Below, one piece after another: positions 1 through 5,223 of a stretch of 5,223 bases of DNA (its first letter is position 1; every line of letters starts with the position of its first letter). The notes under the pieces were generated by a model. It was not told the origin of the DNA. It ran no database searches and saw only the letters and a program-made list of their open reading frames with translations. The stretch spans positions 1 to 5,223 of the forward strand of contig JAILEJ010000177.1 in NCBI GenBank assembly GCA_024688095.1. The letters run 5' to 3'. This DNA is from Butyrivibrio sp. Lineage in GTDB: Bacteria > Bacillota > Clostridia > Lachnospirales > Lachnospiraceae. The position numbers and the translations under genes are program-made.

Positions 1-69
1 CATTTTAAAGTAACATTAAATTCATATCCTCTTTTATTTTTTGAAAATTTTTTTCAGCCAGTCTTATTA
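1..69. other. AT-rich spacer downstream of flgE
   Basis: This stretch follows the flgE stop codon. It is very AT-rich, with A and T runs between about 31 and 56 and a weak A/T-only inverted repeat (TGAAAA at 42-47, TTTTCA at 51-56). There is no GC-rich stem followed by a T tract on the minus strand, so I see no terminator and the operon probably continues past the left edge. In related operons the next gene is swrD/flbD. A minus-strand ATG lies at 3..1, at the very edge, but no Shine-Dalgarno site sits at a normal distance from it. An AGAGGA at about 29-34 leads only into a six-codon frame. No gene can be called here. Confidence 0.5.
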
Positions 70-1674
70 TTATCTCTTAAGATTTGTAAGCTCTTCAAGA
101 AGCGTATCTGATACGGTGATAATACGGCTGTTTGCCTGGAATCCACGCTGTGTGGTAATCATACTTGTAAATTCACTTGAAAGATCTACATTACTCATTT
201 CAAGTGTTCCACTTGTCATGTAACCACCATCAATTGTAATATCCTGTACTGTAATTGCACCTGAATTAAGTGTTGCTGTATAAAGGTTATCGCCTTCTTT
301 AGCAAGACCGGATGCATTAGCAAATTCAGCTGATGCAATCTGTCCAAGGAGTTTTGTACAACCATTACTGTAAGAAGCATTAATCTTACCATCTGTACCA
401 ACTGTGATACCTGTCATCTCACCAACCGCACGTCCTGTATTAAGGTTTGTAAGGTCACCCTTAACAGCTGTAATTGTTGATGTACCGTTTGTATTAAAGT
501 TTGTTGTGGTTGAAAAATCGACCTGAACATCTGTAAATCCAGCCATAAAAAGCTGTCCATTAGCATCTAAAGCTTCCTGGTCAAAATCAATTGTAAGCTT
601 ACCAGTTGGGCTTGTTATTGCACCTGTTGCTGAATCATATGTAAGAGTTGCACTGTTTACCTGATAATATAAAGTTCCATCTTCATCTATTGTATATGTA
701 GCAATATCTTCAAGTGTTGAAGCATCAAGTCCATAAACATTAGTAAAGAAATTTGCTGTAGTTGTAGCATCTGTAAGTGTTGATACATATCCGCTTCTTG
801 GAATATCTGAATAAGTAGTTGTTCCATCAGTTAATGTAATGGTTGTATCTGTATAGTCACTTACTGTATATGTTGATGCAAGAGAAGTCTGTCCATTACC
901 ATTTTCATCATCTGTAAAGCTCACATACTTGAGCATTTCTGAGCCTATTGAATTACCATCACTGTCAAGAATATCTTCAAGAGTAAATGAGTAAGTATGA
1001 TCAAGAGTATCATCATCTCTTACTGCAAACTTTGCTGTATAAAGATATCCGAGGTTATCATAAAACTCAAGTGTAACTGTTTTACCTGAATCAGACTGAA
1101 CATTCGTATCGTTAGCATCAATATTCCCGCTAACAACCGCCTGTGTAGTTCCTTCTGGAGGATATGTTGTATTATCTGCTGTCATTATCTGAAGTTTATT
1201 AATTCCACCATTTGTATTTACAGTAATTTCTCCTGTTGTCTCATCTTCAGTAGCTGTCCATCCATATACATAATAACCTGTTGAACGCATAGCAAGGTTA
1301 CCAGCACCATCAACATAGAAAGAACCATCTCTTGTATACATTGTATTTACACCATCATTAACGATAAAGAATGATTCACCTGTAATACAAAGATCAAAAG
1401 GATTACTTGTTGTTTCTGTTGCACCCTGTGTAGTTACTGCTGTCTGAATAGCTCCTGACTTAGCACCAAGACCTATCTGCTTGGCATTAACGCCGCCCTT
1501 GGTCTCAGTTGCCATTGTGGCATTCTGTGAATTCTGATACATAAGATCAGAAAAAGTGATTGACATTGATTTGAATGCTGTAGTATTAACATTGGCAATG
1601 TTATTACCTATAACATCCATTTTCACCTGGTGAGTCTTAAGACCTGCAACACCAGAAAATAATGATCTCATCAT
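70..1674 (-). CDS. flgE: Flagellar hook protein FlgE
   Basis: This encodes the structural subunit of the flagellar hook, the curved joint outside the cell between rod and filament. It is exported by the flagellar type III apparatus and polymerises under the FlgD cap. The 534-residue product has the two conserved ends of the rod/hook family. The N-terminal helix spans residues 1-35 (SGVAGLKTHQ, then IGNNIANVNTTAFK, flg_bb_rod). The C-terminal helix spans about 488-534 (GTLEMSNVDLSSEF, ITTQRGFQANSR, ending LEELTNLKR). Residues 91-110 (NPFDL through FFIVNDG) and YTRDGSF at 113-119 are typical of the inner tube domain. The Thr/Asp-rich middle (about 140-420) is the variable surface region. The Met-Met start at 1674 gives the usual MMRS family N-terminus and has GGAGGA 8 nt upstream. 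Two cysteines (96 and 439) are unusual for an exported subunit. Family membership is certain; the length is within the range for Gram-positive FlgE. Confidence 0.97.
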   Translation of the reverse strand: MMRSLFSGVAGLKTHQVKMDVIGNNIANVNTTAFKSMSITFSDLMYQNSQNATMATETKGGVNAKQIGLGAKSGAIQTAVTTQGATETTSNPFDLCITGESFFIVNDGVNTMYTRDGSFYVDGAGNLAMRSTGYYVYGWTATEDETTGEITVNTNGGINKLQIMTADNTTYPPEGTTQAVVSGNIDANDTNVQSDSGKTVTLEFYDNLGYLYTAKFAVRDDDTLDHTYSFTLEDILDSDGNSIGSEMLKYVSFTDDENGNGQTSLASTYTVSDYTDTTITLTDGTTTYSDIPRSGYVSTLTDATTTANFFTNVYGLDASTLEDIATYTIDEDGTLYYQVNSATLTYDSATGAITSPTGKLTIDFDQEALDANGQLFMAGFTDVQVDFSTTTNFNTNGTSTITAVKGDLTNLNTGRAVGEMTGITVGTDGKINASYSNGCTKLLGQIASAEFANASGLAKEGDNLYTATLNSGAITVQDITIDGGYMTSGTLEMSNVDLSSEFTSMITTQRGFQANSRIITVSDTLLEELTNLKR

Positions 1675-1681
1675 AAGGCAT

Positions 1682-1706
1682 GTCCTCCAAAGATTGTTGC
1701 GAGGAC
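1682..1706 (-). promoter_or_regulatory. Hairpin sequestering the flgE Shine-Dalgarno site
   Basis: In the minus-strand transcript GUCCUC (1706..1701) can pair perfectly with GAGGAC (1687..1682) across a 13-nt loop. The stem has four G-C and two A-U pairs and covers most of the flgE ribosome binding site. The complementarity is seen directly. That it folds in vivo and lowers or gates FlgE translation is inference; a 6-bp stem with a long loop is only moderately stable, so it may act as a tunable element or do nothing. Confidence 0.45.
1683..1688 (-). promoter_or_regulatory. flgE ribosome binding site, inside a hairpin
   Basis: GGAGGA on the minus strand lies 8 nt before the ATG at 1674, an ideal Shine-Dalgarno distance, and supports that start over the second ATG 3 nt later. 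It is unusual because five of its six bases form part of the 3' arm of a perfect 6-bp inverted repeat. The 5' arm is GTCCTC at 1706..1701 and the 3' arm is GAGGAC at 1687..1682, with a 13-nt loop. Confidence 0.85.
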
Positions 1707-1727
1707 GGATATTAAATTAACCTATTG

Positions 1728-1764
1728 GCGATTCCTTCTGTCAGTCGGGAATCACTGACCTCCT
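1728..1764 (-). promoter_or_regulatory. Competing stem-loops with an orphan AGGAGG upstream of flgE
   Basis: Two inverted repeats overlap here. GTCAGT (1759..1754 on the minus strand) pairs with ACTGAC (1745..1740) across 8 nt. GATTCC (1753..1748) pairs with GGAATC (1735..1730) across 12 nt, and extends to 8 bp with one G-U pair and one G-C pair. They share bases 1754-1755, so both cannot form fully at once. A perfect AGGAGG lies immediately upstream at 1764..1759. The only start codon near it is a GTG 3 nt away that opens a four-codon frame (GTG ATT CCC GAC TGA), so it serves no visible gene. No T tract follows, so this is not an intrinsic terminator. Confidence 0.35.
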
Positions 1765-1791
1765 GATTAAATTTCTTTAACTTTGGTCCGG

Positions 1792-2199
1792 TCAGGCAAT
1801 TACTGCTCCGTCTATGTTTGTAAATACGTTACTATCATTATCTGTAGAATCCATTGCTGTAACAACCGTATTATTTGGTACATTTACTATAAATGCCAGC
1901 TCATCTACCATGATAAGTGAATCATTGATTCCTTTTTCCTGAGCCTGCTTCATACCCTGGTTAAGTCTAACCTTCTGGCTTTCTGTAAGCTCAATATTTC
2001 GGTCATTAAGTCTGTTCGTTGCATGTTTTGAAAATTTTACTTCACTGGTCTGCTGACTCTGCAGCTGATCAAGAATTGCGCTAAAGGAATTGTTTCCAAT
2101 TGGTGCACTTTTCTTTGAAGTTGTTTTTCCAATACCTTCAAGATACTGACCTTGAACCTGATTTATTGAAAGGAATCTGTTCTCATTATTTATCGTCAT
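1792..2199 (-). CDS. Small conserved flagellar operon protein (TIGR02530 type)
   Basis: This 135-residue soluble protein belongs to the conserved family found between flgD and flgE in many Firmicutes (TIGR02530, 'flagellar operon protein'). The match rests on its recognisable core from about residue 54 onward: VKFSKHATNRLNDRNIEL (54-71), a helix rich in K/Q (about 73-90), then SLIMVDELAFIVNV and NNTVVTAMDS, ending FTNIDGAVI (126-134). The first 50 residues are variable and carry no signal peptide or membrane segment. Its molecular role is not established; position suggests help with hook assembly or export. The ATG at 2199 has AAAGGA 7 nt upstream, a weaker ribosome site than its neighbours have. 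It lies 57 nt after flgD and 117 nt before flgE, so it is co-transcribed but not translationally coupled by overlap. Confidence 0.9.
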   Translation of the reverse strand: MTINNENRFLSINQVQGQYLEGIGKTTSKKSAPIGNNSFSAILDQLQSQQTSEVKFSKHATNRLNDRNIELTESQKVRLNQGMKQAQEKGINDSLIMVDELAFIVNVPNNTVVTAMDSTDNDSNVFTNIDGAVIA

Positions 2200-2264
2200 A
2201 TCTGAGTCCTTTCATTACAACAAAAAATAAATTTTTTGGATCTTTTGCTACTTAAATTAAGTAG
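2200..2264 (-). other. AT-rich inverted repeats at the flgD 3' end
   Basis: Two perfect palindromic elements occupy this short spacer. CTACTTAA (2248-2255) and TTAAGTAG (2257-2264), separated by one base, overlap the flgD stop codon. CAAAAAAT (2221-2228) and ATTTTTTG (2231-2238) are separated by two bases. Both stems are nearly all A-T and the first is not directly followed by a T run on the minus strand, so neither is a convincing terminator. They could slow RNA decay or polymerase between flgD and the next gene, or be chance in AT-rich DNA. Confidence 0.3.
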
Positions 2265-2982
2265 TTTCGCTTGTTTCCTCAGTAGTTGTACTATCGCTAT
2301 CATCTTCGGTTGTAGTAGTTTCACTACTATCTTCTGTTTCTGTAGCCAATGATTTTTCGTACTCTTCTACAAGTGTATCCATTCTGTCCTTGTACTGTTT
2401 AAGAGTTGTAATATAACTTGAATCCATCATGTTCTTAGCTTCATCTGACATTGACTCATATAATGTCCATGCACTTGTAACTGTGTCATAGTAGTCATAT
2501 GTAAGTATAGAATATGCAGGGAATTTATTTATCAGATTTGTAAGTGATGTTGCCTGTTCATCAGCTTCAACATAATCCGAATCAGCTACTGCATAAAGAT
2601 CATCCATACTATACTCTTTGCCATCAATATTAAGCTTTGCTTCACCTGATGAATAAGTTACATAGTCAACCTTACCCTGATTGTATTCAGTTTCTCCACT
2701 GGAATTAGTTGATTCCATAATTACAACTTTACCAACAAGATCTGACGCTCTTGAAAGTACCATTGCATCTGCCATATTAGAAAGCTGTTCTACCTGTGTA
2801 AACTGAGCATATTGTGAAATATATTCTGTATTTGATGTAGGTTCAAGAGGATCCTGATACTTCATCTGAGCAGATAATATTTTCATAAATGCATCCTGGT
2901 CATAACCACTATTGGTAGTTTTGGTACTTTTGGTACTGGTATCTTCTATAGAACCATCTGTTACTACTGCACTTACACCCAT
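2257..2982 (-). CDS. flgD: Flagellar hook assembly protein FlgD (cap/scaffold)
   Basis: FlgD forms the temporary cap at the tip of the growing hook, guides FlgE subunits into place and is discarded when the hook is complete. The 241-residue product has the diagnostic FlgD_N segment at about 27-86: FMKILSAQMKYQDPLEP, then NTEYISQYAQFTQVEQLSNM, then DLVGK. A small Tudor-like beta segment follows (about 100-132: GKVDYV, KLNIDGKEYSMDDLYAV). The usual Ig-like/FnIII domain is not recognisable; instead there is a probably helical stretch (about 143-210) and a Ser/Thr/Glu/Asp-rich tail (210-241). The N-terminus holds a tandem 9-bp repeat (2919-2936) giving STK-STK. The ATG at 2982 has AGGAGG 5 nt upstream (2988-2993), and only 17 nt separate it from the fliK stop, so the pair is likely translated together. 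Confidence 0.95.
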   Translation of the reverse strand: MGVSAVVTDGSIEDTSTKSTKTTNSGYDQDAFMKILSAQMKYQDPLEPTSNTEYISQYAQFTQVEQLSNMADAMVLSRASDLVGKVVIMESTNSSGETEYNQGKVDYVTYSSGEAKLNIDGKEYSMDDLYAVADSDYVEADEQATSLTNLINKFPAYSILTYDYYDTVTSAWTLYESMSDEAKNMMDSSYITTLKQYKDRMDTLVEEYEKSLATETEDSSETTTTEDDSDSTTTEETSETT

Positions 2983-2999
2983 CTAATCCTCCTAACTGA

Positions 3000-4673
3000 T
3001 CAAGCACTGTAATCAACCGTTCCACCGTTTGCTTCCATCATCTGAGCATGCAATCTGTCTTCAGCTGCAAGAGCTTCCGTTTCCTCAAAAGTAAGCTCTT
3101 CAAGATTGATTCTTCTAAGTGGTTTTACAGTCTTGTTTTTCTGTGACTCCTCTGATTTCCTTCTATCATTGTCCTGTTCAAGATTCTGTTCAAACTGATG
3201 TGTCTGCACAGCAACTTCAATGGAATTAACCTTAACGCCCTGCTCATCAAGCTTCTGAATAAGCTGTGCAAGCTGACTTTCAATAACAGCTTTTACATTC
3301 TCATCTGCTGTCAAAAACTTCGCTACTACATTACCTTCTTTAGCTGTTTCAATCATGATATTAAGATTTCCAAGGCTATGTGGATGAAGCTGAAGTTCCA
3401 TCGATGTCATTTCAGGTTTTACTGATAGTTTGATATATTCATTGATCTGATTCATAACATCCTCAGCATCAAATGCACTTTCTGCACTTGTTACCGCAGA
3501 TGTAAGCTCTTCTGTCATTGTCTCGATACTCTGAATATTAAAAGCAATATTTCCAAGAAAATCTGTCCAGCTCATCTGATTACTTTGTGACTGACCACCA
3601 AACATATTAAAATTCTGATTTCCCGAATTATTAGATGTCTGATTTTCTGCAAAAGCTCTAAGATCAATATCGATATTTTCAGGTGCATCACTATTTATCA
3701 GTTCAGATGTTTCAACCTTCTTATCAGCAAGGATATCAAATTTAAAAGGATCAGCTCTTTCAGCTAAATTGATATTGATATGTTCTGGATTCTTTTCTTC
3801 TGGATTTACTTCAACCATAGCTTCCGGATTTGGAATTTCTTCTAAATTCTGTCCCATAGTTTCTTCAAAGTTCTCTTCCTGTCCCATATCAATCGCTGCT
3901 CCAATTTCTTCCTGAGATACTCCAAGCTGATTCATAACATTTTTCTGCATCGTTGTAAGTGTGTCTGTCAAGTTAGATAAAGAACTGTATAAATCTGAAT
4001 CTGTAACTATAGCTACAACACCTTCATCGCCCGAGACTTCTGCAATTAGTCCTGTAATATTTTCCGGATTTAAGATGTTCACAAAATTCAGTCCAAGCAC
4101 TTCCATTGCTTTTTCAATATCTTCAATAGAAATATCAAGTTCTTCTGCAATGGCTTCAACAAGGTTCTGTCCCGCTTCTTCAAGTGTTTCTCTGATCACA
4201 TTTTTTTCATCTGACTGCAAAGTGGTAACTTTTTCCTTAGTATCAGTTTTATTATCTGTACTTGTTTCAGTTTTGGAAGCACTATCTGTATTCTGTGTCT
4301 TAGTATTATCTTTTGAAGAATCAGTGCTTTCTGTTTTGTTATTTGTCTCATCACTTTTAGTATTACTTTTATAAGTATTATCAGTCGTTGCCTTTTGTGA
4401 ATTTGCTGATGTCTGACTCGTCTTGTATGTATCGTTGGCTGATGATTGTGATGAAACACCCACATCCTTCAGGGTACTTGTAATGTTTTTGCCAAAACTT
4501 GCACCGGAAGAAAAACTTACATTTGTCGCTACAGCTTGCGACATCACATTTCGAAAGTCTTTGCCCTGGTTACCACTCGCAGTCATATTAGAAAACGCTG
4601 TATTCATACTTGCTATTTTTTCTGCTAACTGATTTACGCGAGCACTTATATCCTGTACGTTGTATAACTGCAC
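3000..4673 (-). CDS. fliK: Flagellar hook-length control protein FliK
   Basis: FliK is secreted during hook growth and acts as a length gauge; its C-terminal domain meets the export gate protein FlhB and switches export from hook to filament subunits. The 557-residue product has the expected three parts. A polar, Ser/Thr/Asn/Lys/Asp-rich disordered stretch covers about 75-147. A mostly acidic middle follows, with helical segments at about 157-195 and 225-262. The C-terminal Flg_hook domain spans about 410-493 and includes the hallmark LQLHPHSLGNLNI (427-439) and a long helix (VIESQLAQLIQKLDEQG) with NSIEVAV after it. A charged tail (494-557) extends beyond the domain. The start is GTG at 4673, supported by AAGGAGG 7 nt upstream. 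It sits 145 nt after the ylxF-like gene and 17 nt before flgD. The divergent N-terminal part is normal for FliK; the assignment rests on the C-terminal domain and gene order. Confidence 0.95.
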   Translation of the reverse strand: MQLYNVQDISARVNQLAEKIASMNTAFSNMTASGNQGKDFRNVMSQAVATNVSFSSGASFGKNITSTLKDVGVSSQSSANDTYKTSQTSANSQKATTDNTYKSNTKSDETNNKTESTDSSKDNTKTQNTDSASKTETSTDNKTDTKEKVTTLQSDEKNVIRETLEEAGQNLVEAIAEELDISIEDIEKAMEVLGLNFVNILNPENITGLIAEVSGDEGVVAIVTDSDLYSSLSNLTDTLTTMQKNVMNQLGVSQEEIGAAIDMGQEENFEETMGQNLEEIPNPEAMVEVNPEEKNPEHININLAERADPFKFDILADKKVETSELINSDAPENIDIDLRAFAENQTSNNSGNQNFNMFGGQSQSNQMSWTDFLGNIAFNIQSIETMTEELTSAVTSAESAFDAEDVMNQINEYIKLSVKPEMTSMELQLHPHSLGNLNIMIETAKEGNVVAKFLTADENVKAVIESQLAQLIQKLDEQGVKVNSIEVAVQTHQFEQNLEQDNDRRKSEESQKNKTVKPLRRINLEELTFEETEALAAEDRLHAQMMEANGGTVDYSA

Positions 4674-4680
4674 TCTGTAT

Positions 4681-4687
4681 CCTCCTT
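4681..4687 (-). promoter_or_regulatory. fliK ribosome binding site (supports GTG start)
   Basis: AAGGAGG on the minus strand lies 7 nt before the GTG at 4673..4671. The strength and spacing of the site make this GTG the likely initiation codon. Confidence 0.85.
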
Positions 4688-4731
4688 TCTCAAAATATTC
4701 CGGATAATATTTAAGCTATCATCCATAAAAT

Positions 4732-4759
4732 TTATCGGCCATATTGACAGTTAACTTAA
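4732..4759 (-). promoter_or_regulatory. Candidate sigma-28 (SigD/FliA) promoter upstream of fliK
   Basis: The minus strand carries TTAAGTTA (4759..4752), a 12-nt spacer, and GCCGATAA (4739..4732). The second element matches the flagellar sigma-28 -10 consensus GCCGATAA exactly. The first matches 6 of 8 bases of the -35 consensus TAAAGTTT, and the spacing is one longer than the classical 11. Transcription would start near 4723-4726, giving a leader of about 50 nt before the fliK GTG. This would let the fliK-flgD-flgE segment be boosted when sigma-28 is active. The caveat is that the -10 bases also form part of a hairpin stem, so the match could partly reflect that structure. Confidence 0.5.
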
Positions 4760-4783
4760 CCCAACATGACCGATTTTTTATTT
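4734..4783 (+). terminator. Intrinsic terminator-like hairpin on the strand opposite the operon
   Basis: On the plus strand ATCGGCCATATTG (4734-4746) pairs with CAACATGACCGAT (4762-4774) across a 15-nt loop, giving 13 pairs of which two are wobble-type (G-T). It is followed at once by TTTTTT A TTTTT, the classical form of a rho-independent terminator. No plus-strand gene precedes it, so it would stop antisense transcription running against fliK. On the minus strand the same stem forms but is followed only by AAATTTT, so it is a poor terminator for the operon and more likely a leader hairpin. An outer GCTATC (4715-4720) / GATAGC (4786-4791) pair encloses the element. Confidence 0.5.
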
Positions 4784-4818
4784 TTGATAGCCCAAAATTT
4801 AAGTATGATCAAATAACA

Positions 4819-5223
4819 TTATTCAGTTGCTGCTGCATTATCAGAAGCTGCTGCATTATCAGAAGCTGCTGCTTCATCAAGCTGACTTGCCGCTGTCTGA
4901 CCCGGTTCCATCTTCTTTGTTACAAGAGAGGCATTAGTCTCGTCCATCTTTGTAAGAATATCACCTCTGGTTTCAGCACTCATTCCATCAAGTATTCTCG
5001 TAACAAGATCTATATCTGATTCAATAAGTACATCAAAGATAGCTGCTACAGCTTTAGGTTTCATAGAAGAATAAGTCTTTATATATTCCTCAAGTTCATC
5101 ATCATCTACTTCTTCCTGAACAATTGCCGCATAAATAGAAGCTGCAACCTCCGGTTCAATCATCTCATAATAAGATGCAAAAGCAGATGCATCTGGAGAT
5201 TCCTCCCCATAAACTATATTTTC
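4819..5223 (-). CDS. YlxF-like flagellar operon protein with MgtE_N domain (partial, 5' end outside window)
   Basis: The frame is open to the right edge, so only the last 134 residues are visible and no start can be assigned; the ATG at 5163 is internal to the frame. The visible part holds the repeated helical pattern of the MgtE_N domain (visible residues about 17-108): YYEMIEPEVAASIYAAI, then SSMKPKAVAAIFDVL, DLVTRILDGMSAETRGDIL and KMDETNASLVTKKM. In B. subtilis and Clostridia a protein of this type (YlxF) lies between fliJ and fliK, exactly as here. It is usually anchored by an N-terminal membrane helix followed by a coiled coil, which would lie outside the window. Its function is not established; despite the domain name it is not an ion transporter. 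The C-terminus is an Ala-rich low-complexity tail coded by an 18-bp tandem repeat. Confidence 0.85.
   Translation of the reverse strand, partial: ENIVYGEESPDASAFASYYEMIEPEVAASIYAAIVQEEVDDDELEEYIKTYSSMKPKAVAAIFDVLIESDIDLVTRILDGMSAETRGDILTKMDETNASLVTKKMEPGQTAASQLDEAAASDNAAASDNAAATE
4829..4872. repeat. 18-bp tandem repeat in the ylxF-like 3' end
   Basis: Two identical 18-bp units (4829-4846 and 4847-4864, GCTGCTGCATTATCAGAA on the plus strand) are followed by the first 8 bases of a third. They encode repeated Ser-Asp-Asn-Ala-Ala-Ala near the C-terminus. Because 18 is a multiple of three, gain or loss of a unit would keep the reading frame. Confidence 0.9.

Noticed and set aside
42..56. TGAAAA/TTTTCA inverted repeat after flgE as a terminator
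   Set aside because: The stem is almost wholly A-T with a 3-nt loop, and the minus-strand sequence downstream has no T tract.
41..223. Plus-strand 60-codon frame across the flgE 3' end
   Set aside because: Antisense to the conserved C-terminal helix of FlgE, with no plausible independent gene.
1711..1745. Possible sigma-A promoter before flgE (CTGACA with a downstream TTAATT/TAATAT)
   Set aside because: The spacing to the best -10 (TAATAT) is about 22 nt and the correctly spaced alternative is a poor match. The CTGACA is better explained as part of an inverted repeat.
3961..4374. Plus-strand open frame of 137 codons, rich in Ser, Val and Leu
   Set aside because: It is antisense to the low-complexity and acidic middle of fliK, and its Ser/Val/Leu content is what that region gives in reverse. 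It has no recognisable family, and fliK on the other strand is certain.
4196..4465. Minus-strand open frame within fliK in another frame
   Set aside because: A shifted-frame shadow of the low-complexity part of fliK. Its His/Arg/Lys/Ile-rich composition fits no family.
4751..4776. Sigma-28-like elements on the plus strand (TTAACTTA and ACCGATTT)
   Set aside because: These arise from the near-palindromic hairpin; spacing and -10 match are worse than on the minus strand, and no plus-strand gene follows.
4744..5019. Plus-strand open frame with Cys/Ile/Arg/Ser repeats
   Set aside because: Its repeated residues are the 18-bp tandem repeat read on the wrong strand. It overlaps the ylxF-like gene and starts inside the terminator-like hairpin.

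Overview
The window is a stretch of a flagellar hook-assembly operon, with every gene on the minus strand. Read 5' to 3' on that strand, the order is: a ylxF-like gene (MgtE_N-type flagellar operon protein, cut by the right edge), fliK (hook-length control), flgD (hook cap/scaffold), a small conserved flagellar operon protein of the TIGR02530 type, and flgE (hook protein). This matches the fla/che order of Bacillus subtilis and Clostridia (fliJ-ylxF-fliK-flgD-flgE-swrD), with the extra TIGR02530 gene between flgD and flgE that many Firmicutes carry. The DNA is AT-rich, the Shine-Dalgarno sites are mostly strong (AGGAGG type), and FlgD lacks the usual C-terminal Ig-like domain. I read this as a motile Gram-positive anaerobe of the Clostridia, plausibly Lachnospiraceae (Roseburia/Butyrivibrio/Agathobacter-like); the genus cannot be fixed from the sequence alone.

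Layout: 1-69 is an AT-rich spacer after flgE; 70-1674 flgE; 1675-1791 a 117-nt structured spacer; 1792-2199 the TIGR02530-type gene; 2200-2256 an AT-rich spacer; 2257-2982 flgD; a 17-nt spacer; 3000-4673 fliK (GTG start); 4674-4818 a 145-nt spacer; 4819-5223 the 3' part of the ylxF-like gene. No gap exceeds 145 nt, and no RNA gene, mobile element or CRISPR array is visible.

The genes form one functional unit. FlgD caps the growing hook rod and guides addition of FlgE subunits. FliK is exported during hook growth and its C-terminal domain acts on the export gate to switch from hook to filament substrates. The ylxF-like and TIGR02530 proteins are conserved companions of this assembly line with poorly defined roles.

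The protein content is ordinary for the family. The most interesting signals lie in two spacers. Upstream of fliK there is a sigma-28-type promoter candidate (TTAAGTTA, 12 nt, GCCGATAA). It is built into a 13-bp hairpin that on the opposite strand looks like a textbook intrinsic terminator. Upstream of flgE a 6-bp hairpin directly buries the flgE Shine-Dalgarno site, and just upstream lie two competing stem-loops and an orphan AGGAGG. Both suggest extra control of hook genes inside the operon, but this is inference from sequence only.
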